Of a DNA stretch of 64,000 nucleotides, positions 36,823-46,030 are shown piece after piece (positions within the stretch are counted from its first letter, which is position 1; each line of letters starts with the position of its first letter). The DNA is taken from contig NZ_QJVJ01000005.1 of the NCBI RefSeq assembly GCF_003217775.1, positions 388,207 to 452,206 on the forward strand. The letters are read 5' to 3'. This stretch comes from Paenibacillus flagellatus (GTDB lineage: Bacteria > Bacillota > Bacilli > Paenibacillales > NBRC-103111). Under the pieces are notes generated by a model. The model was given only the letters and a program-made list of their open reading frames with translations. It was not told the origin of the DNA and did not search any database. Position numbers and translations under genes: made by a program.

Positions 36823-37476
36823 TCAGTCGATACGCTCCAGGTTGCCGTTCGCATCCATCTTGAAGCGATGTTTTTGCTCGTCTTCCTCTTCTACGAGAAA
36901 CGCAAGCTTCCGGGCACGGTCCATAATTTGAATAAGCGCCTTGTAATCGTCGTTGACGACCCGATAATCGGTCTGCACGTTGTTGATTTCTTTGTCGAGC
37001 TTCTCCTTGTCGCGGCGCAGCTCGTCGAGCTCCTCGTCTTTTTCCTTCAGCTCCTTTTCAAGCGCCTTGATTTGCCGCGTCATCTCCTGATAGGTTCCTT
37101 TCCATTGACGCAAAAAACGAATGACCGCATCGATCGAGATCGATTCCTCGCTGACATCGTGCCTGGAACCCGCCGCTCCCGATTCCCCCGGTTCGAGCGT
37201 CGCTACGGAAGTGACCGTCGAGCCGACGTTCGCCTGCTTCCGGTATTGGTTCCGCTTTTGCCTTTGCGCTTTCGCGATCGAAATCGCGGCCTCGTATTTT
37301 TTGCGGACGCAGCTGTTCCACCGGAAGCCGCAAGCCGCCGCCGTTCTTCCTATTTTCTCCCCTACTTCTTCAAACGCCGCAAGCTGGGTGCTGCCTTCGC
37401 GAATATGGCGAAGCGTCACCTCGGCCAATATCAGATCGTCCTCTTCGCTCCATGCGTCTTGTCTGACCGCAGTCAT
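36823..37476 (-). CDS. rsfA: RsfA-family transcriptional regulator
   Basis: The 217-residue product has an N-terminal Myb/SANT-like DNA-binding domain (QDAWSEEDDLILAEVTLRHI and CGFRWNSCVRKKYE) and a long C-terminal coiled coil (QIKALEKELKEKDEELDELR). RsfA is known in B. subtilis as a prespore regulator acting in the sigma-F regulon. The presence of this family supports a spore-forming host. It is divergent from the DUF2626 gene. Confidence 0.9.
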   Translation of the reverse strand: MTAVRQDAWSEEDDLILAEVTLRHIREGSTQLAAFEEVGEKIGRTAAACGFRWNSCVRKKYEAAISIAKAQRQKRNQYRKQANVGSTVTSVATLEPGESGAAGSRHDVSEESISIDAVIRFLRQWKGTYQEMTRQIKALEKELKEKDEELDELRRDKEKLDKEINNVQTDYRVVNDDYKALIQIMDRARKLAFLVEEEDEQKHRFKMDANGNLERID

Positions 37477-37664
37477 GATCGAAAACCTCCCACCAAACTG
37501 AAATCGCCACTACTTATCTCTATGCCCAAACTAGAGTTCATAGAATCTATTTGATACTATTTGGTATTACCATTTTTTCGACCGCTCATACATGTTTTCG
37601 GGCCGAGCCGGTTATGCTAGTAAAGGCCGTACGAAAAAGTTTGCTAATTCGTCACGGAATCCCG

Positions 37665-37694
37665 TTTACAAGTCGAAAAGGCAACGTTTATAAT
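37665..37694 (+). promoter_or_regulatory. Promoter of the DUF2626 gene
   Basis: TTTACA (37665-37670) and a consensus TATAAT (37689-37694) are spaced by 18 bases, about 50 bases upstream of the start codon. Confidence 0.65.
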
Positions 37695-37744
37695 GGACAA
37701 TAGGATTTTGCGTATATCGATCGTTTCAACAGAGAGGGGGAGTA

Positions 37745-37978
37745 ATGGTGGCTCGCATGTTCAGAGTGCTCGGCTTTTGGACGCTCGCGATCGGTCTGAT
37801 GGCGCTGGCCGGCGACATGAAGGAGATGGCGCTGCTGTTCTTTTTCCAAACCGCCGCTTTCGTCGTCTTGGGTTATATGAATTTGTCCGAACGTACGTAC
37901 ATTTTGATTTTTTGGGGATACATGGTTCTTTCCTTCTTGGGATTTACGTACTGGTCGTTCTTCCAGATGGAGCTGTAA
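37745..37978 (+). CDS. DUF2626 (YqgY-like) small membrane protein
   Basis: A 77-residue protein with two hydrophobic helices and the pattern ARMFRVLGFWTLAIGLMALAG, which matches the DUF2626 family of Bacillales. Function is unknown. The ATG at 37745 is directly followed by GTG; the GTG at 37748 has better spacing to GGGGGAG and gives the family-like start MARM. It has its own promoter and a terminator shared with the next gene. Confidence 0.83.
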   Translation: MVARMFRVLGFWTLAIGLMALAGDMKEMALLFFFQTAAFVVLGYMNLSERTYILIFWGYMVLSFLGFTYWSFFQMEL

Positions 37979-38003
37979 GCGACATCCGTCCCGATGACAA
38001 CCG

Positions 38004-38054
38004 AAAAGGTGACCTGCCGGAGCAATCGTACATAACCGGCGGTCACCTTTTTTT
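38004..38054. terminator. Bidirectional terminator between DUF2626 and midA genes
   Basis: A long stem (AAAAGGTGACC.GCCGG pairing with CCGGC.GGTCACCTTTT) lies between convergent genes, with T7 on the plus side and an A-run that gives T on the minus side. Confidence 0.85.
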
Positions 38055-38061
38055 CGTCGGG

Positions 38062-39186
38062 TCAGCCCGACTTCGTTTGCGTCAGCACCTTGAACAGCTC
38101 GCCCATCCGATCGCCGACGAGCAGCTGCCGAATCGCCCGGTTGCGCCTCGCCTCGGGCCCGAACGGATCGGTGCCGTCATGGGCGGCGAGCAGCCCGAGC
38201 GCGCCTTCGTCGAGCAGAAACCGCTGCTGCGTCCTAAGCGGACGCGACGTCAATCCGACCGCCTCGCCGGCGCGGATGCACGCCGTAAAATCGACGTGGG
38301 CCGTCATATCCTGCTCGCCCGGATACGCGAACGGATCGTCGAACGCTTGATGGTTCCGGTAACAAAGAAACGTCCCCTTCATCCGGTGCGGGGCGTACAG
38401 CTCGTCGGCCGTATCCCCGTAATCGACCGTCACGATCGCCCCACGCGTCATCCGCGAGCCGATGCGGGTTATCCATTCGGCGGCTTCCGGATTGAGGTCC
38501 ACGATTTGCCCCTCGCAAGGCGTTATCCCTTCCCGCTCGAGAAACCGCATCGCCGCGCCGCTCTCGTCGATCGGCACCAGCCTTTCGGCGAACCGTCCGG
38601 CTTTCTCGTCCCACTCCACGTACCACTCGTACAGTCGGCCGTTTCTTCGCTCCACCCGATGGATCGGAAACGCGTCCAGCAGCTCGTGGGAGAACACGAC
38701 GATCGGCTCGTCCGGCACCGACTCGAGCCATTCATCCGCATCGACATGCCGCACGGCCCTGTGCCGGGCCAGCTCCTCCCGCTGCAGCGCGCGGTGATGG
38801 GCGCTGATCTCGATCATCGCGTAATCGAGCCGGTCGTACGCGGAAGGCGCGGCGGACGCGATCGCGTCGAGGATATGGCCCGCCATTCGTCCCGTCCCTC
38901 CGCCCCACTCCGCGATCCGAAGCCGGTCCGCGAACCCGAGCTCGTCCGCCAGTCGGACGAAATAGCGGCCGAGCATCTCGCCCATAATCGTACCGACCGA
39001 AGCGCTCGTGTAAAAATCGCCGTCCTTGCCCACCTTCGTCCGGCTCCGGCGATAGTAGCCGTACGGGTCGTGGTACAGGCACAGCTCCATATAATCCCGA
39101 AACGGAATCGCGCCGGCCGGACGACGGGCGATTTCGCCTCGTATGATCGCCTCCAGCGCATTCCCCGGGTAAGTCTCGTTCGGCAT
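38062..39186 (-). CDS. MidA/NDUFAF7-family SAM-dependent methyltransferase
   Basis: The 374-residue product is a class I methyltransferase of the DUF185/MidA family. It has MELCLYHDPYGYYRRS, GDFYTSASVGTIMGEML and the AdoMet loop RIAEWGGGTGRMAGHIL, followed by VFSHELLDAFPIHRVE. In eukaryotes the family methylates a complex I arginine; bacterial substrates are not established. The ATG at 39186 follows GGAAGGAG; upstream codons overlap the divergent promoter region. Confidence 0.9.
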   Translation of the reverse strand: MPNETYPGNALEAIIRGEIARRPAGAIPFRDYMELCLYHDPYGYYRRSRTKVGKDGDFYTSASVGTIMGEMLGRYFVRLADELGFADRLRIAEWGGGTGRMAGHILDAIASAAPSAYDRLDYAMIEISAHHRALQREELARHRAVRHVDADEWLESVPDEPIVVFSHELLDAFPIHRVERRNGRLYEWYVEWDEKAGRFAERLVPIDESGAAMRFLEREGITPCEGQIVDLNPEAAEWITRIGSRMTRGAIVTVDYGDTADELYAPHRMKGTFLCYRNHQAFDDPFAYPGEQDMTAHVDFTACIRAGEAVGLTSRPLRTQQRFLLDEGALGLLAAHDGTDPFGPEARRNRAIRQLLVGDRMGELFKVLTQTKSG

Positions 39187-39302
39187 GCCGCCTCTCCTTC
39201 CGCTCGATCTGGTACGACTTGACATACAGACAAATGAGAACGGACCGAGTATAATGGTAACGTCCATCATACCCGTATCCGAAATTCAAGGAGAGATCCG
39301 TC

Positions 39303-40256
39303 GTGAACAAAAAAAGGCTGCTCGTCGTCCCCGCCCTGTTGACCGCCGCCGCTTTGCTGTTCGGCGGGTGCTCGGACGGCACGAAGCAAAAAGAAGCGGT
39401 CCGGCAGGCGATCCGCAAGCAGGCCGAAGTCGGCCAGTACCGGTTCGCCGGCAGCCTGTCGGTCGAATGGGAGGCCGCCGCCGATAGCGCCGCCAAGCCG
39501 CTTGCCGCAGGACTCCTGAACGCGCTGAACGGTGCCGCCGTCGAGTTTGCCGGAGCGGCGAGCCGCGACCCGGTCCGGCTGGAGGCGACCTTCAAGATGA
39601 CGCCCAAATCCGGAGCGTCCGTCTCCGTCCCGATTCTTATCAAGGATAACAAAATGTATGCGCAGTTTCCACTGGTCAACAAGCCGGACGAATATATCGC
39701 GTTCGACTTGGCCAATCCGGCCGCGGCGCCGGCGGCCGGTCCGCTGTCCCCCGAAGCGCTCGGCCGCTCCAACGAGGCGATGGCCGGCATGCTCGACAAG
39801 CTGCTCGCCGACATCGATCCGAAATGGTTCGCGGAGACGAAATCCGGCGATGGCGGCACGGCCGTCACCTATGCCGTCGACATCACCGACCGGAACGCGC
39901 AGGAGCTGTCCGCGCTGCTCCGGACGAAAGCGCCCGAATGGGCGGGGATGCTGCGCGACGCCGGGCTGCTTGCCCAAGCGAAGGCCGACGCGGCGGCGAA
40001 AAGCGCGGGAGGCGCCGAGCTTCGGCTGAAAGCGCCCGGCTCGATCCGGATTACCGTCGGCGAGAAGCAGTTCGTCGAGCGGATCGCCCTCGACGTGAGC
40101 GGAGAAACGGCCGTTTCCGCCGGGACGCCGCGCGGCTTCCGGATGAAGCTCGACTACGCGCTGTCCGGCATCAACGAGCCGCCCGCGTTCGAGAAGGACG
40201 TACCGGCGAAGACGAAGCCGTTCGAGGATTTGCTGAAGGGGCTTCCGAAAAAATAA
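39303..40256 (+). CDS. Lipoprotein of unknown function
   Basis: The 317-residue exported protein has a signal peptide with lipobox FGGC near residue 23. The rest is rich in beta pattern and alanine (for example VRLEATFKMTPKSGASVSVPILI and TAVTYAVDITDRNAQEL). The layout resembles LolA/LppX-type or DUF6612-like lipid-binding folds, but this is only a structural guess. The start is GTG with AAGGAGAG upstream. It is divergent from the methyltransferase gene and has its own terminator. Confidence 0.75.
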   Translation: MNKKRLLVVPALLTAAALLFGGCSDGTKQKEAVRQAIRKQAEVGQYRFAGSLSVEWEAAADSAAKPLAAGLLNALNGAAVEFAGAASRDPVRLEATFKMTPKSGASVSVPILIKDNKMYAQFPLVNKPDEYIAFDLANPAAAPAAGPLSPEALGRSNEAMAGMLDKLLADIDPKWFAETKSGDGGTAVTYAVDITDRNAQELSALLRTKAPEWAGMLRDAGLLAQAKADAAAKSAGGAELRLKAPGSIRITVGEKQFVERIALDVSGETAVSAGTPRGFRMKLDYALSGINEPPAFEKDVPAKTKPFEDLLKGLPKK

Positions 40257-40268
40257 GAAGGAATGCGG

Positions 40269-40295
40269 CCGCACCGTACACACGGTGCGGTTTTT
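40269..40295 (+). terminator. Terminator after the lipoprotein gene
   Basis: A perfect 9-bp stem (CCGCACCGT/ACGGTGCGG) with loop ACAC, followed by TTTTT. Confidence 0.88.
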
Positions 40296-40357
40296 CGTAA
40301 GCATAAATCGCCCCGCCGTTCGATACATTTAGTACGGAAAGAACGGGGGGACAACCG

Positions 40358-41437
40358 ATGCCGAAACGATGGATGCGATTGGCGGCGACGGCGCTGCTCG
40401 GCTGTCTGCTGCTCGCCTCCGGGCCGTGGGCGGCGGCGGCGCAGCCCGACGCCGGCAACCGGCGGCTGCTGGAGAAAGGGCTGACCGTCTACGAGCTGGA
40501 CCGCGAAATCGCCCGGCTCGCCGACGAGCAAAGCCGGCTGAGCGTCCGCATCCGGGAAACGGAGCGCGACGCGGAGCAAGCCTCCTTGCAAATCGCGGAG
40601 ATGAAGCGGAAAACCGCGGACGTGCTCCGTTCCTATTATACGGGCGACCGCAGCTCGATCTGGCTGGCCGCGCTCAGCGTCCGCTCCGTCCGGGACGCGC
40701 TGTACGTCTGGGACCAGCTTCAGCTCATCGTGTCGCGCGATCGCCGAACGATGGACGACTATAGGGAACGGTACCGTTCCCTGAAAGCGAAAACGAACGC
40801 GCTCGAGGAAGACCGGCGAAAGCTTGGCGACACGATAGCCGCCTATGAAGCGGAAAAGCAAAACCGGATTCGGGCGCAGCGGGAGGTCGAACGGCTGCTG
40901 GCGGGAAACGCGGAGCGCGCGAAGCTGGAGAAGGAAATGGCGGAATTGAGCAAGCGGTGGGAGGAGCGCGGGCTCCCCCTTTTCAAAACGTATTTCGCCG
41001 CTTTGGCGGCGGCCATGCCCAAGCTGCCGGAGCTGCTCGGGCAAAACGGCGGCTCGGTCGCGATCAAAGGGCTGAACCCTACGGTGGAAATCGCGGACGG
41101 CGAGCTGAACCGGTTTTTGCAGTCGCACGACGAGGCGTTCCGCGGCTTCGCCTTCTCCTTCGGGGACGGGTCGATTACGGCGGGAGGCCGTTCGGACGAC
41201 GTAACGATAACGGTACAGGGACGCTACGCGGTCGAGAACGAGCCCGCCAACGCCGTCCGGTTCAAAATCGACGGCGTCACGTTCAACGGCTACCCGCTTC
41301 CGGCGAGCACGGCCCAATCGTTGGAGCGCCAATTCGACCTGGCGTTCTACCCCGGCAAAATCGCGCCGTTCCTTCAAGCGACCGGCGTCAAGACCGTTCC
41401 CGGCAAAATGACGATCGCGCTGAAGCTCGCCTTGTAA
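40358..41437 (+). CDS. Secreted coiled-coil protein of unknown function
   Basis: The 359-residue product has a signal peptide (to about AAA-QPD, residue 30). A long helical coiled coil covers about residues 35-205 (LADEQSRLSVRIRETERDAE, EEDRRKLGDTIAAYEAEKQN). The C-terminal beta domain of about 140 residues carries VTITVQGRYAVENEPANAV. The coiled coil resembles the PcsB/CwlO N-terminal type, but no peptidase domain follows. I do not recognise the C-terminal domain. It stands alone behind a GGGGGG-type ribosome site. Confidence 0.75.
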   Translation: MPKRWMRLAATALLGCLLLASGPWAAAAQPDAGNRRLLEKGLTVYELDREIARLADEQSRLSVRIRETERDAEQASLQIAEMKRKTADVLRSYYTGDRSSIWLAALSVRSVRDALYVWDQLQLIVSRDRRTMDDYRERYRSLKAKTNALEEDRRKLGDTIAAYEAEKQNRIRAQREVERLLAGNAERAKLEKEMAELSKRWEERGLPLFKTYFAALAAAMPKLPELLGQNGGSVAIKGLNPTVEIADGELNRFLQSHDEAFRGFAFSFGDGSITAGGRSDDVTITVQGRYAVENEPANAVRFKIDGVTFNGYPLPASTAQSLERQFDLAFYPGKIAPFLQATGVKTVPGKMTIALKLAL

Positions 41438-41459
41438 AACCGTCCGCCGGAAGCGAACG

Positions 41460-42794
41460 TCAATTCCCCTTCGCGGTCGGACGAATCGCCTCCCATTCCG
41501 CCTCGGTCCGTTCGGCGAACGCCTTAAGCGCGACGTCGCCCCGCCACAGCGTCTCGAGCTGCGCCTCGAGCGACGCCGTCATCTTCGCCCGCTGCGGAAA
41601 GGCGGGCGAGGCGTCGTCTTGGTCGATGAACGCGGCCGCGCGCTTGACCGCGTCGTCGGCGCTGATGCCGGATGCATACACGCCGGCCTGCGCCGGCAAG
41701 TTGCCGGCTGCGGACCAAAATTTCATCGCCGAGCCGGCGGAGACGAGCTCCCGGATCAGCTCGTACGATTCTTTGCCCGCCTCCGACCGGGCCGATATGG
41801 CGAAGCTTCTGCCGGACAGCCAGGCGCCCTTCCACGGCTCTTCACCCTTCGGCAGCGGGAGCGCCGCCATCGTAACGGCGGGCGAGCCGTTTTGCTTCCA
41901 ATCGGACAACGTCGTCACGTATCCGGTCAGCCGCCCCTGCGCAAGCAGCTCCCACGGCTTCCAAGAAGCGCTTTCCGGCGGAAACGACTTGCCGAGCGGC
42001 CTCGGCTCGTCCTTGACGCCGTCCGGATTGGCGTACAAAAACGTTTCCAGCGCCTTCAGCACGGACGCGTCGTTCAGCTTGACCGGCATCGTCTTGGACG
42101 CCGTTTTCGAGCCGGCCACCATGCGGACCAGCGCCGCGAACGAGCGGCCCTTCTGCGGATCGAACGCGATCCCGTACTGCCCCTCCTCCGGCTTGTGATT
42201 CTGCCTGTGCAGCGCAAGCGCGTCCTCCGTCGAAGCGGGAGGCTTCTCGCCGCCCCATTCGTTCAGCTTCTTCGCATTATATACGATCACGTAGACGTCC
42301 ACGTCTTTCGGGACGCCCCACAAATAGCCGTTCCATTTCACTTGGGCGAGCGCCTGCTCCATCTGCCGCGCCTGAAGATCGGCCGTCAGCATCGAATCGA
42401 CGGGAGCCAAGTAGCCGAGGGCGGCGAATTCGCTGACCCAGTCGTTGTCGAGCAGCATGACGTCGGGCGCATCCCCGACTTGGGCCGCTTTCTTGAGCTT
42501 CGCATAGGCGGTCCGCTCCGGCACGTTCTCGAGCCGGACGACGACGCCGGGATGCGCGGACTCGTACTGGTCCTTCAGCTGCTGCAGCAGCTGAAATTCT
42601 TTCGGCTGCATCGCTACGGTCATCCGGAGCGGCTTCTCGGCGCTGCCGGCGGCGGGCGGCGGCTCGTCCTCCGGCGGTCTTTCCCCCGCGCTCGGCTTCG
42701 TCCGGTCCCCGGCTCCGCCGAACAGGACGGAAGCGAGGACGACCGCGAAGAGAACCGCGGACGCGAGCAGCAGCCAGTTTCGATGGCGAAACAA
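41460..42794 (-). CDS. Family 1 extracellular solute-binding protein, membrane-anchored
   Basis: The 444-residue product resembles sugar-binding proteins of ABC importers (APDVMLLDNDWVSEFAALGYLAPVD, WNGYLWGVPKDVDVYVIVYN). It has an N-terminal hydrophobic helix but no lipobox cysteine, so it is either secreted or anchored by an uncleaved helix. A Pro/Glu-rich linker follows. The start is TTG with AGGAGGGG upstream. No permease or ATPase gene lies beside it, so it is an orphan whose transporter is elsewhere. Confidence 0.82.
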   Translation of the reverse strand: MFRHRNWLLLASAVLFAVVLASVLFGGAGDRTKPSAGERPPEDEPPPAAGSAEKPLRMTVAMQPKEFQLLQQLKDQYESAHPGVVVRLENVPERTAYAKLKKAAQVGDAPDVMLLDNDWVSEFAALGYLAPVDSMLTADLQARQMEQALAQVKWNGYLWGVPKDVDVYVIVYNAKKLNEWGGEKPPASTEDALALHRQNHKPEEGQYGIAFDPQKGRSFAALVRMVAGSKTASKTMPVKLNDASVLKALETFLYANPDGVKDEPRPLGKSFPPESASWKPWELLAQGRLTGYVTTLSDWKQNGSPAVTMAALPLPKGEEPWKGAWLSGRSFAISARSEAGKESYELIRELVSAGSAMKFWSAAGNLPAQAGVYASGISADDAVKRAAAFIDQDDASPAFPQRAKMTASLEAQLETLWRGDVALKAFAERTEAEWEAIRPTAKGN

Positions 42795-42874
42795 GGCTTC
42801 CCCTCCTTCTTTCGGCTGCGGCGAAAAGAAACGATAGTCCGAAAGTCTTAATTTCCCACATCTATACTATATCA

Positions 42875-42889
42875 AAAAAGCGCTTTCGT
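42875..42889 (-). promoter_or_regulatory. Possible cre-like site before the solute-binding protein gene
   Basis: The palindromic core AAAGCGCTTT lies within a likely minus-strand promoter (TTCACG-17-TAGTAT). It resembles the CcpA catabolite-response element core, but the flanks are poor matches. Confidence 0.35.
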
Positions 42890-42935
42890 GAACCTTTTTT
42901 TGCGTGCACGAAATGCGCCGGAGCCGGGAGAGCCG

Positions 42936-42965
42936 TTCGACACGAAGCGGCGGAATTGCTACAAT
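42936..42965 (+). promoter_or_regulatory. Possible promoter of the 43021 gene
   Basis: TTCGAC and TACAAT with an 18-base spacer lie 55 bases upstream of the start codon of the plus-strand hypothetical gene. Confidence 0.45.
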
Positions 42966-43020
42966 GAGGAATACCGCGGCGCCCGGCGCCCGGATACGAA
43001 CGACAAACGGAGGAATCGTC

Positions 43021-43512
43021 ATGCTGGCATACGGGGTGGAGATGCGGCTGCCCGAAGGGAAGCGGCCCGGCTATTACGCCCAATTCGTCAAGGCGCTCGC
43101 CGCCAAAGCGCGGCTGGCCGATCGCGACAAGGAGATGCTCATTACCGGGGACGAAGCGAACCGCGAAGCCGTCAAGCGGCTGTTGGAGGAATACCGATTC
43201 GAGTACGAGGAATTCGACCTGCTCGCCTTGCCCGAAACGGCGGAGACGACGCCGCTTTTCGACGATTACGGCTTCGTCTCGGTATCCGAGCGGGCTTACT
43301 TGTACGCCCGTCTATGCGCCGTGTTCCGGTTCGCCGATGCGGAGAGCCCGGAAGCCCGGGCGAACGCGACCGCGCAAATGGAGGAGCACTTGATCGCGCG
43401 CTTCGCGGACGGGAACGAGACGAGCTACGCCGTCGACCGGACGCTCGCCGAGCTGATGCACGGGATCGCGAAGGCGTACCGGTGCCGGGTCGAATTCGTC
43501 TATGGAGAGTGA
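43021..43512 (+). CDS. Hypothetical protein
   Basis: A 163-residue soluble protein that I do not recognise. It starts MLAYGVEMRLPEGKRP, has alternating helix and strand patterns with many charged residues, and shows no signal or membrane segment. The ATG follows CGGAGGA; an upstream extension in frame is unlikely. It is convergent with the AraC gene, only two bases apart, with no visible terminator between them. Confidence 0.65.
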   Translation: MLAYGVEMRLPEGKRPGYYAQFVKALAAKARLADRDKEMLITGDEANREAVKRLLEEYRFEYEEFDLLALPETAETTPLFDDYGFVSVSERAYLYARLCAVFRFADAESPEARANATAQMEEHLIARFADGNETSYAVDRTLAELMHGIAKAYRCRVEFVYGE

Positions 43513-43514
43513 CG

Positions 43515-44384
43515 TCAGGCGTTGCAATCGTACATCGTCCGAACGTCCGATTCGAGCCGGTACTCGGTCGGCGACCGGCCGTACCATTTTTTGAACTGCT
43601 TGGAGAAATAAAGCGGGTCCGTGAACCCGACGGAGGCGGCCACCTGCTCGACCGTCAGCTGCTCGAGAAGCAGCAGCTTCGCCCGTTCCATGCGGATTTT
43701 GAGCAGGAAGTGCATCGGCGTCATGCCCGTGTACTGCTTGAACATTTTGGACAGATGCGTCCGGTTGTAGCCGAGCGACCGCGACATGTTCTCGATCGAG
43801 ATCGGCTGCGAATATTGCACGGTCAACCACCGGATCGTCCGTTCCACCTGCTCCTCGATCGGACTCCGCTTCCCTTCGCTTCCTCGGGATTCGTTCCCGT
43901 CCTCCCGCGCGTACTCGGCCAGCAGCTGCCGCATCAGCCCTCCGCTGCGCATGTCGCTTCCCGGCTCCGCCGTCTCGAACGTCCGCTCGATCGCGCGGAA
44001 CAGCGCGGCGGCCCGCCGGTGGCGGATCGGCTTGGCGACGGCCCGGTGCTGCGTGATGCCGAGCCCGCTTAGAAGCTCCTCCGCGCGATCGCCGCGGAAG
44101 CCGATCCAGCGGTACGTCCAGGGGGAGTGCTCGTCCGCGGTGTAGCGGATCAGCTCCCCGGGGAAGATGAAGAAGCTGTCCCCGGCCGACAGCTCGTACG
44201 TCCGGCCCATGCATTGAAACGTTCCACGGCCCGACAAGACGTGATGGACGAGATAATAATCGCGCACTTGCGGGCCGACGTTATGAGCCGGAAGCGTCCG
44301 CTCCCGGCCGCTGAACAGCACGGTCAGCTCGCCCTTGCCGGGGCGGGGATTGACGGCAAACGAATAACGTTCCTCCATACTCAC
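43515..44384 (-). CDS. AraC-family regulator next to alpha-galactosidase
   Basis: The 289-residue product has a cupin-type sugar-sensing N-terminus (GRGTFQCMGRTYELSAGDSFFIFPGELIRY). The C-terminal double helix-turn-helix carries QPISIENMSRSLGYNRTHLSKMF and TVEQVAASVGFTDPLYFSKQF. It is divergent from the GH4 gene and probably activates it in response to galactosides, like MsmR/RafR-type regulators. A GTG start at 44384 with AAGGAG upstream is preferred; an ATG two codons later is possible. Confidence 0.88.
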   Translation of the reverse strand: MSMEERYSFAVNPRPGKGELTVLFSGRERTLPAHNVGPQVRDYYLVHHVLSGRGTFQCMGRTYELSAGDSFFIFPGELIRYTADEHSPWTYRWIGFRGDRAEELLSGLGITQHRAVAKPIRHRRAAALFRAIERTFETAEPGSDMRSGGLMRQLLAEYAREDGNESRGSEGKRSPIEEQVERTIRWLTVQYSQPISIENMSRSLGYNRTHLSKMFKQYTGMTPMHFLLKIRMERAKLLLLEQLTVEQVAASVGFTDPLYFSKQFKKWYGRSPTEYRLESDVRTMYDCNA

Positions 44385-44586
44385 AGGCACCCGCTCCTTT
44401 CCCGATAACGTTCTCCCTTTTACTCTTCTTCTATTGAAAACGAAGCCGCTGCACAAATCAAGCGCATTTTCGGCCGTCCGGAATAACGCCGCATTGTTCC
44501 ATGTCCAACACGCTTTTCTCCATATTCATTTTAACGGACGGATTATATAGTTGCTGTAGAACGATACCAAGGGAGGAACAATCGAC

Positions 44587-45885
44587 ATGTCGAAAATTAC
44601 GTTCATCGGAGCGGGAAGCACCGTCTTCGCCAAAAACGTGCTCGGCGACGTCATGATGACGCCGGCGCTGCAGGAGTTCGAAATCGCCCTTCACGATATC
44701 GACCCGGTGCGGCTCCAGGATTCCGAGAACATGCTGAACAACTTGAAGGCGACGTCCGGCAGCCGCTGCCGCATCGTCTCCTATCCGGACCGCCGGGAAG
44801 CGCTCCGCGGCGCCAAATACGTCGTCAACGCGATTCAGGTGGGCGGCTACGATCCGTGCACGATTACCGATTTCGAAATTCCGAAAAAGTTCGGCTTGCG
44901 CCAGACGATCGCCGACACGCTCGGCATCGGCGGCATTTTCCGCAACCTGCGCACGATTCCGGTCATGCTCGAGTTCGCGAAGGATATTCGGGAAGTATGT
45001 CCGGACGCCTGGTTTTTCAACTACACGAACCCGATGGCCGTGCTTACCAACGTCATGAATACGGACGGAGGCGTGAAAACGGTCGGCCTGTGCCACAGCG
45101 TCCAGGCGTGCATTCCGCATCTGTTCAAGCCGCTCGGCCTCGACATGGAAGGCGTGCAGGCCAAAATCGCCGGCATCAACCATATGGCTTGGCTGCTCGA
45201 GGTGACGAAGGACGGCGTCGACTTGTATCCCGAGATCAAGCGCCGCGCGGCCGAAAGACAGAAAGAAAAGCATAACGATATGGTCCGTTACGAGCTCATG
45301 TTCCGGTTCGGCTACTACGTAACCGAATCTTCGGAGCATAACGCCGAATACCATCCGTACTTCATCAAGCGGAACTACCCGGAGCTGATCGAGCGCTACA
45401 ACATCCCGCTCGACGAATATCCGCGACGCTGCATCCGCCAAATCGAAAGATGGAAAACGATGCGCGAGGAGCTCGTCAACAACAAAAACATCGAGCATAC
45501 CCGCTCTCACGAATACGCGTCGTACATGATGGAAGCGATGGAGACGAACAATCCGTTCCGCATCGGCGGCAACGTCATGAATACCGGACTCATCACGAAC
45601 CTGCCTAAGGAGGCGTGCGTCGAGGTGACGTGTCTCGTCGACCGCAACGGCGTTACGCCGACGTATGTAGGCGACTTGCCGCCGCAGCTCGCCGCGCTGA
45701 ACCGGACGAACATCAATACGCAGCTGCTGACGATCGAAGCGGCCCGCACGCGCAAGAAAGAGCATATTTACCATGCGGCGATGCTCGACCCGCATACGTC
45801 CGCCGAGCTGTCGATCGACGACATCGTGGCGATGTGCGACGCGATGATCGAAGCGCACGGCGACTGGCTGCCCAAATTTCATTGA
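44587..45885 (+). CDS. melA: Alpha-galactosidase, glycoside hydrolase family 4
   Basis: An NAD- and Mn-dependent GH4 enzyme that hydrolyses alpha-galactosides such as melibiose in the cytoplasm by a redox mechanism. The 432-residue product starts with the NAD loop ITFIGAGSTVFAKNVLGD. It has the FNYTNPMAVLTN motif and the metal-binding cysteine/histidine segment GLCHSVQACI, and later GINHMAWLL. Length and motifs match MelA. GGGAGGA lies upstream of the ATG. It forms a pair with the divergent AraC regulator; no transporter gene is adjacent. Confidence 0.92.
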   Translation: MSKITFIGAGSTVFAKNVLGDVMMTPALQEFEIALHDIDPVRLQDSENMLNNLKATSGSRCRIVSYPDRREALRGAKYVVNAIQVGGYDPCTITDFEIPKKFGLRQTIADTLGIGGIFRNLRTIPVMLEFAKDIREVCPDAWFFNYTNPMAVLTNVMNTDGGVKTVGLCHSVQACIPHLFKPLGLDMEGVQAKIAGINHMAWLLEVTKDGVDLYPEIKRRAAERQKEKHNDMVRYELMFRFGYYVTESSEHNAEYHPYFIKRNYPELIERYNIPLDEYPRRCIRQIERWKTMREELVNNKNIEHTRSHEYASYMMEAMETNNPFRIGGNVMNTGLITNLPKEACVEVTCLVDRNGVTPTYVGDLPPQLAALNRTNINTQLLTIEAARTRKKEHIYHAAMLDPHTSAELSIDDIVAMCDAMIEAHGDWLPKFH

Positions 45886-45911
45886 TCTCTTCGATCCCGC
45901 CATTCGGCGCG

Positions 45912-45959
45912 AACGAAAAACCGGCCGAGGAACTTCGGGTTCCCGACCGGTTTTTCGTT
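45912..45959. terminator. Bidirectional terminator after melA
   Basis: The arms AACGAAAAACCGG and CCGGTTTTTCGTT are perfect complements and enclose further pairing (GGAAC/GTTCC). It separates melA from the convergent acetyltransferase gene. Confidence 0.85.
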
Positions 45960-46030
45960 GTTTCGGAGCTATTGGCACCGCTCCGACGTTCCCCTATGAC
46001 CCGGCAAGGCTGACCCTGCCGCCCGGGCGC

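Noticed and set aside
39204..39256. TTGACA and TATAAT as a consensus promoter for the lipoprotein gene
   Set aside because: The two hexamers are about 25 bases apart, too far for sigma-A; only the -10 is convincing.
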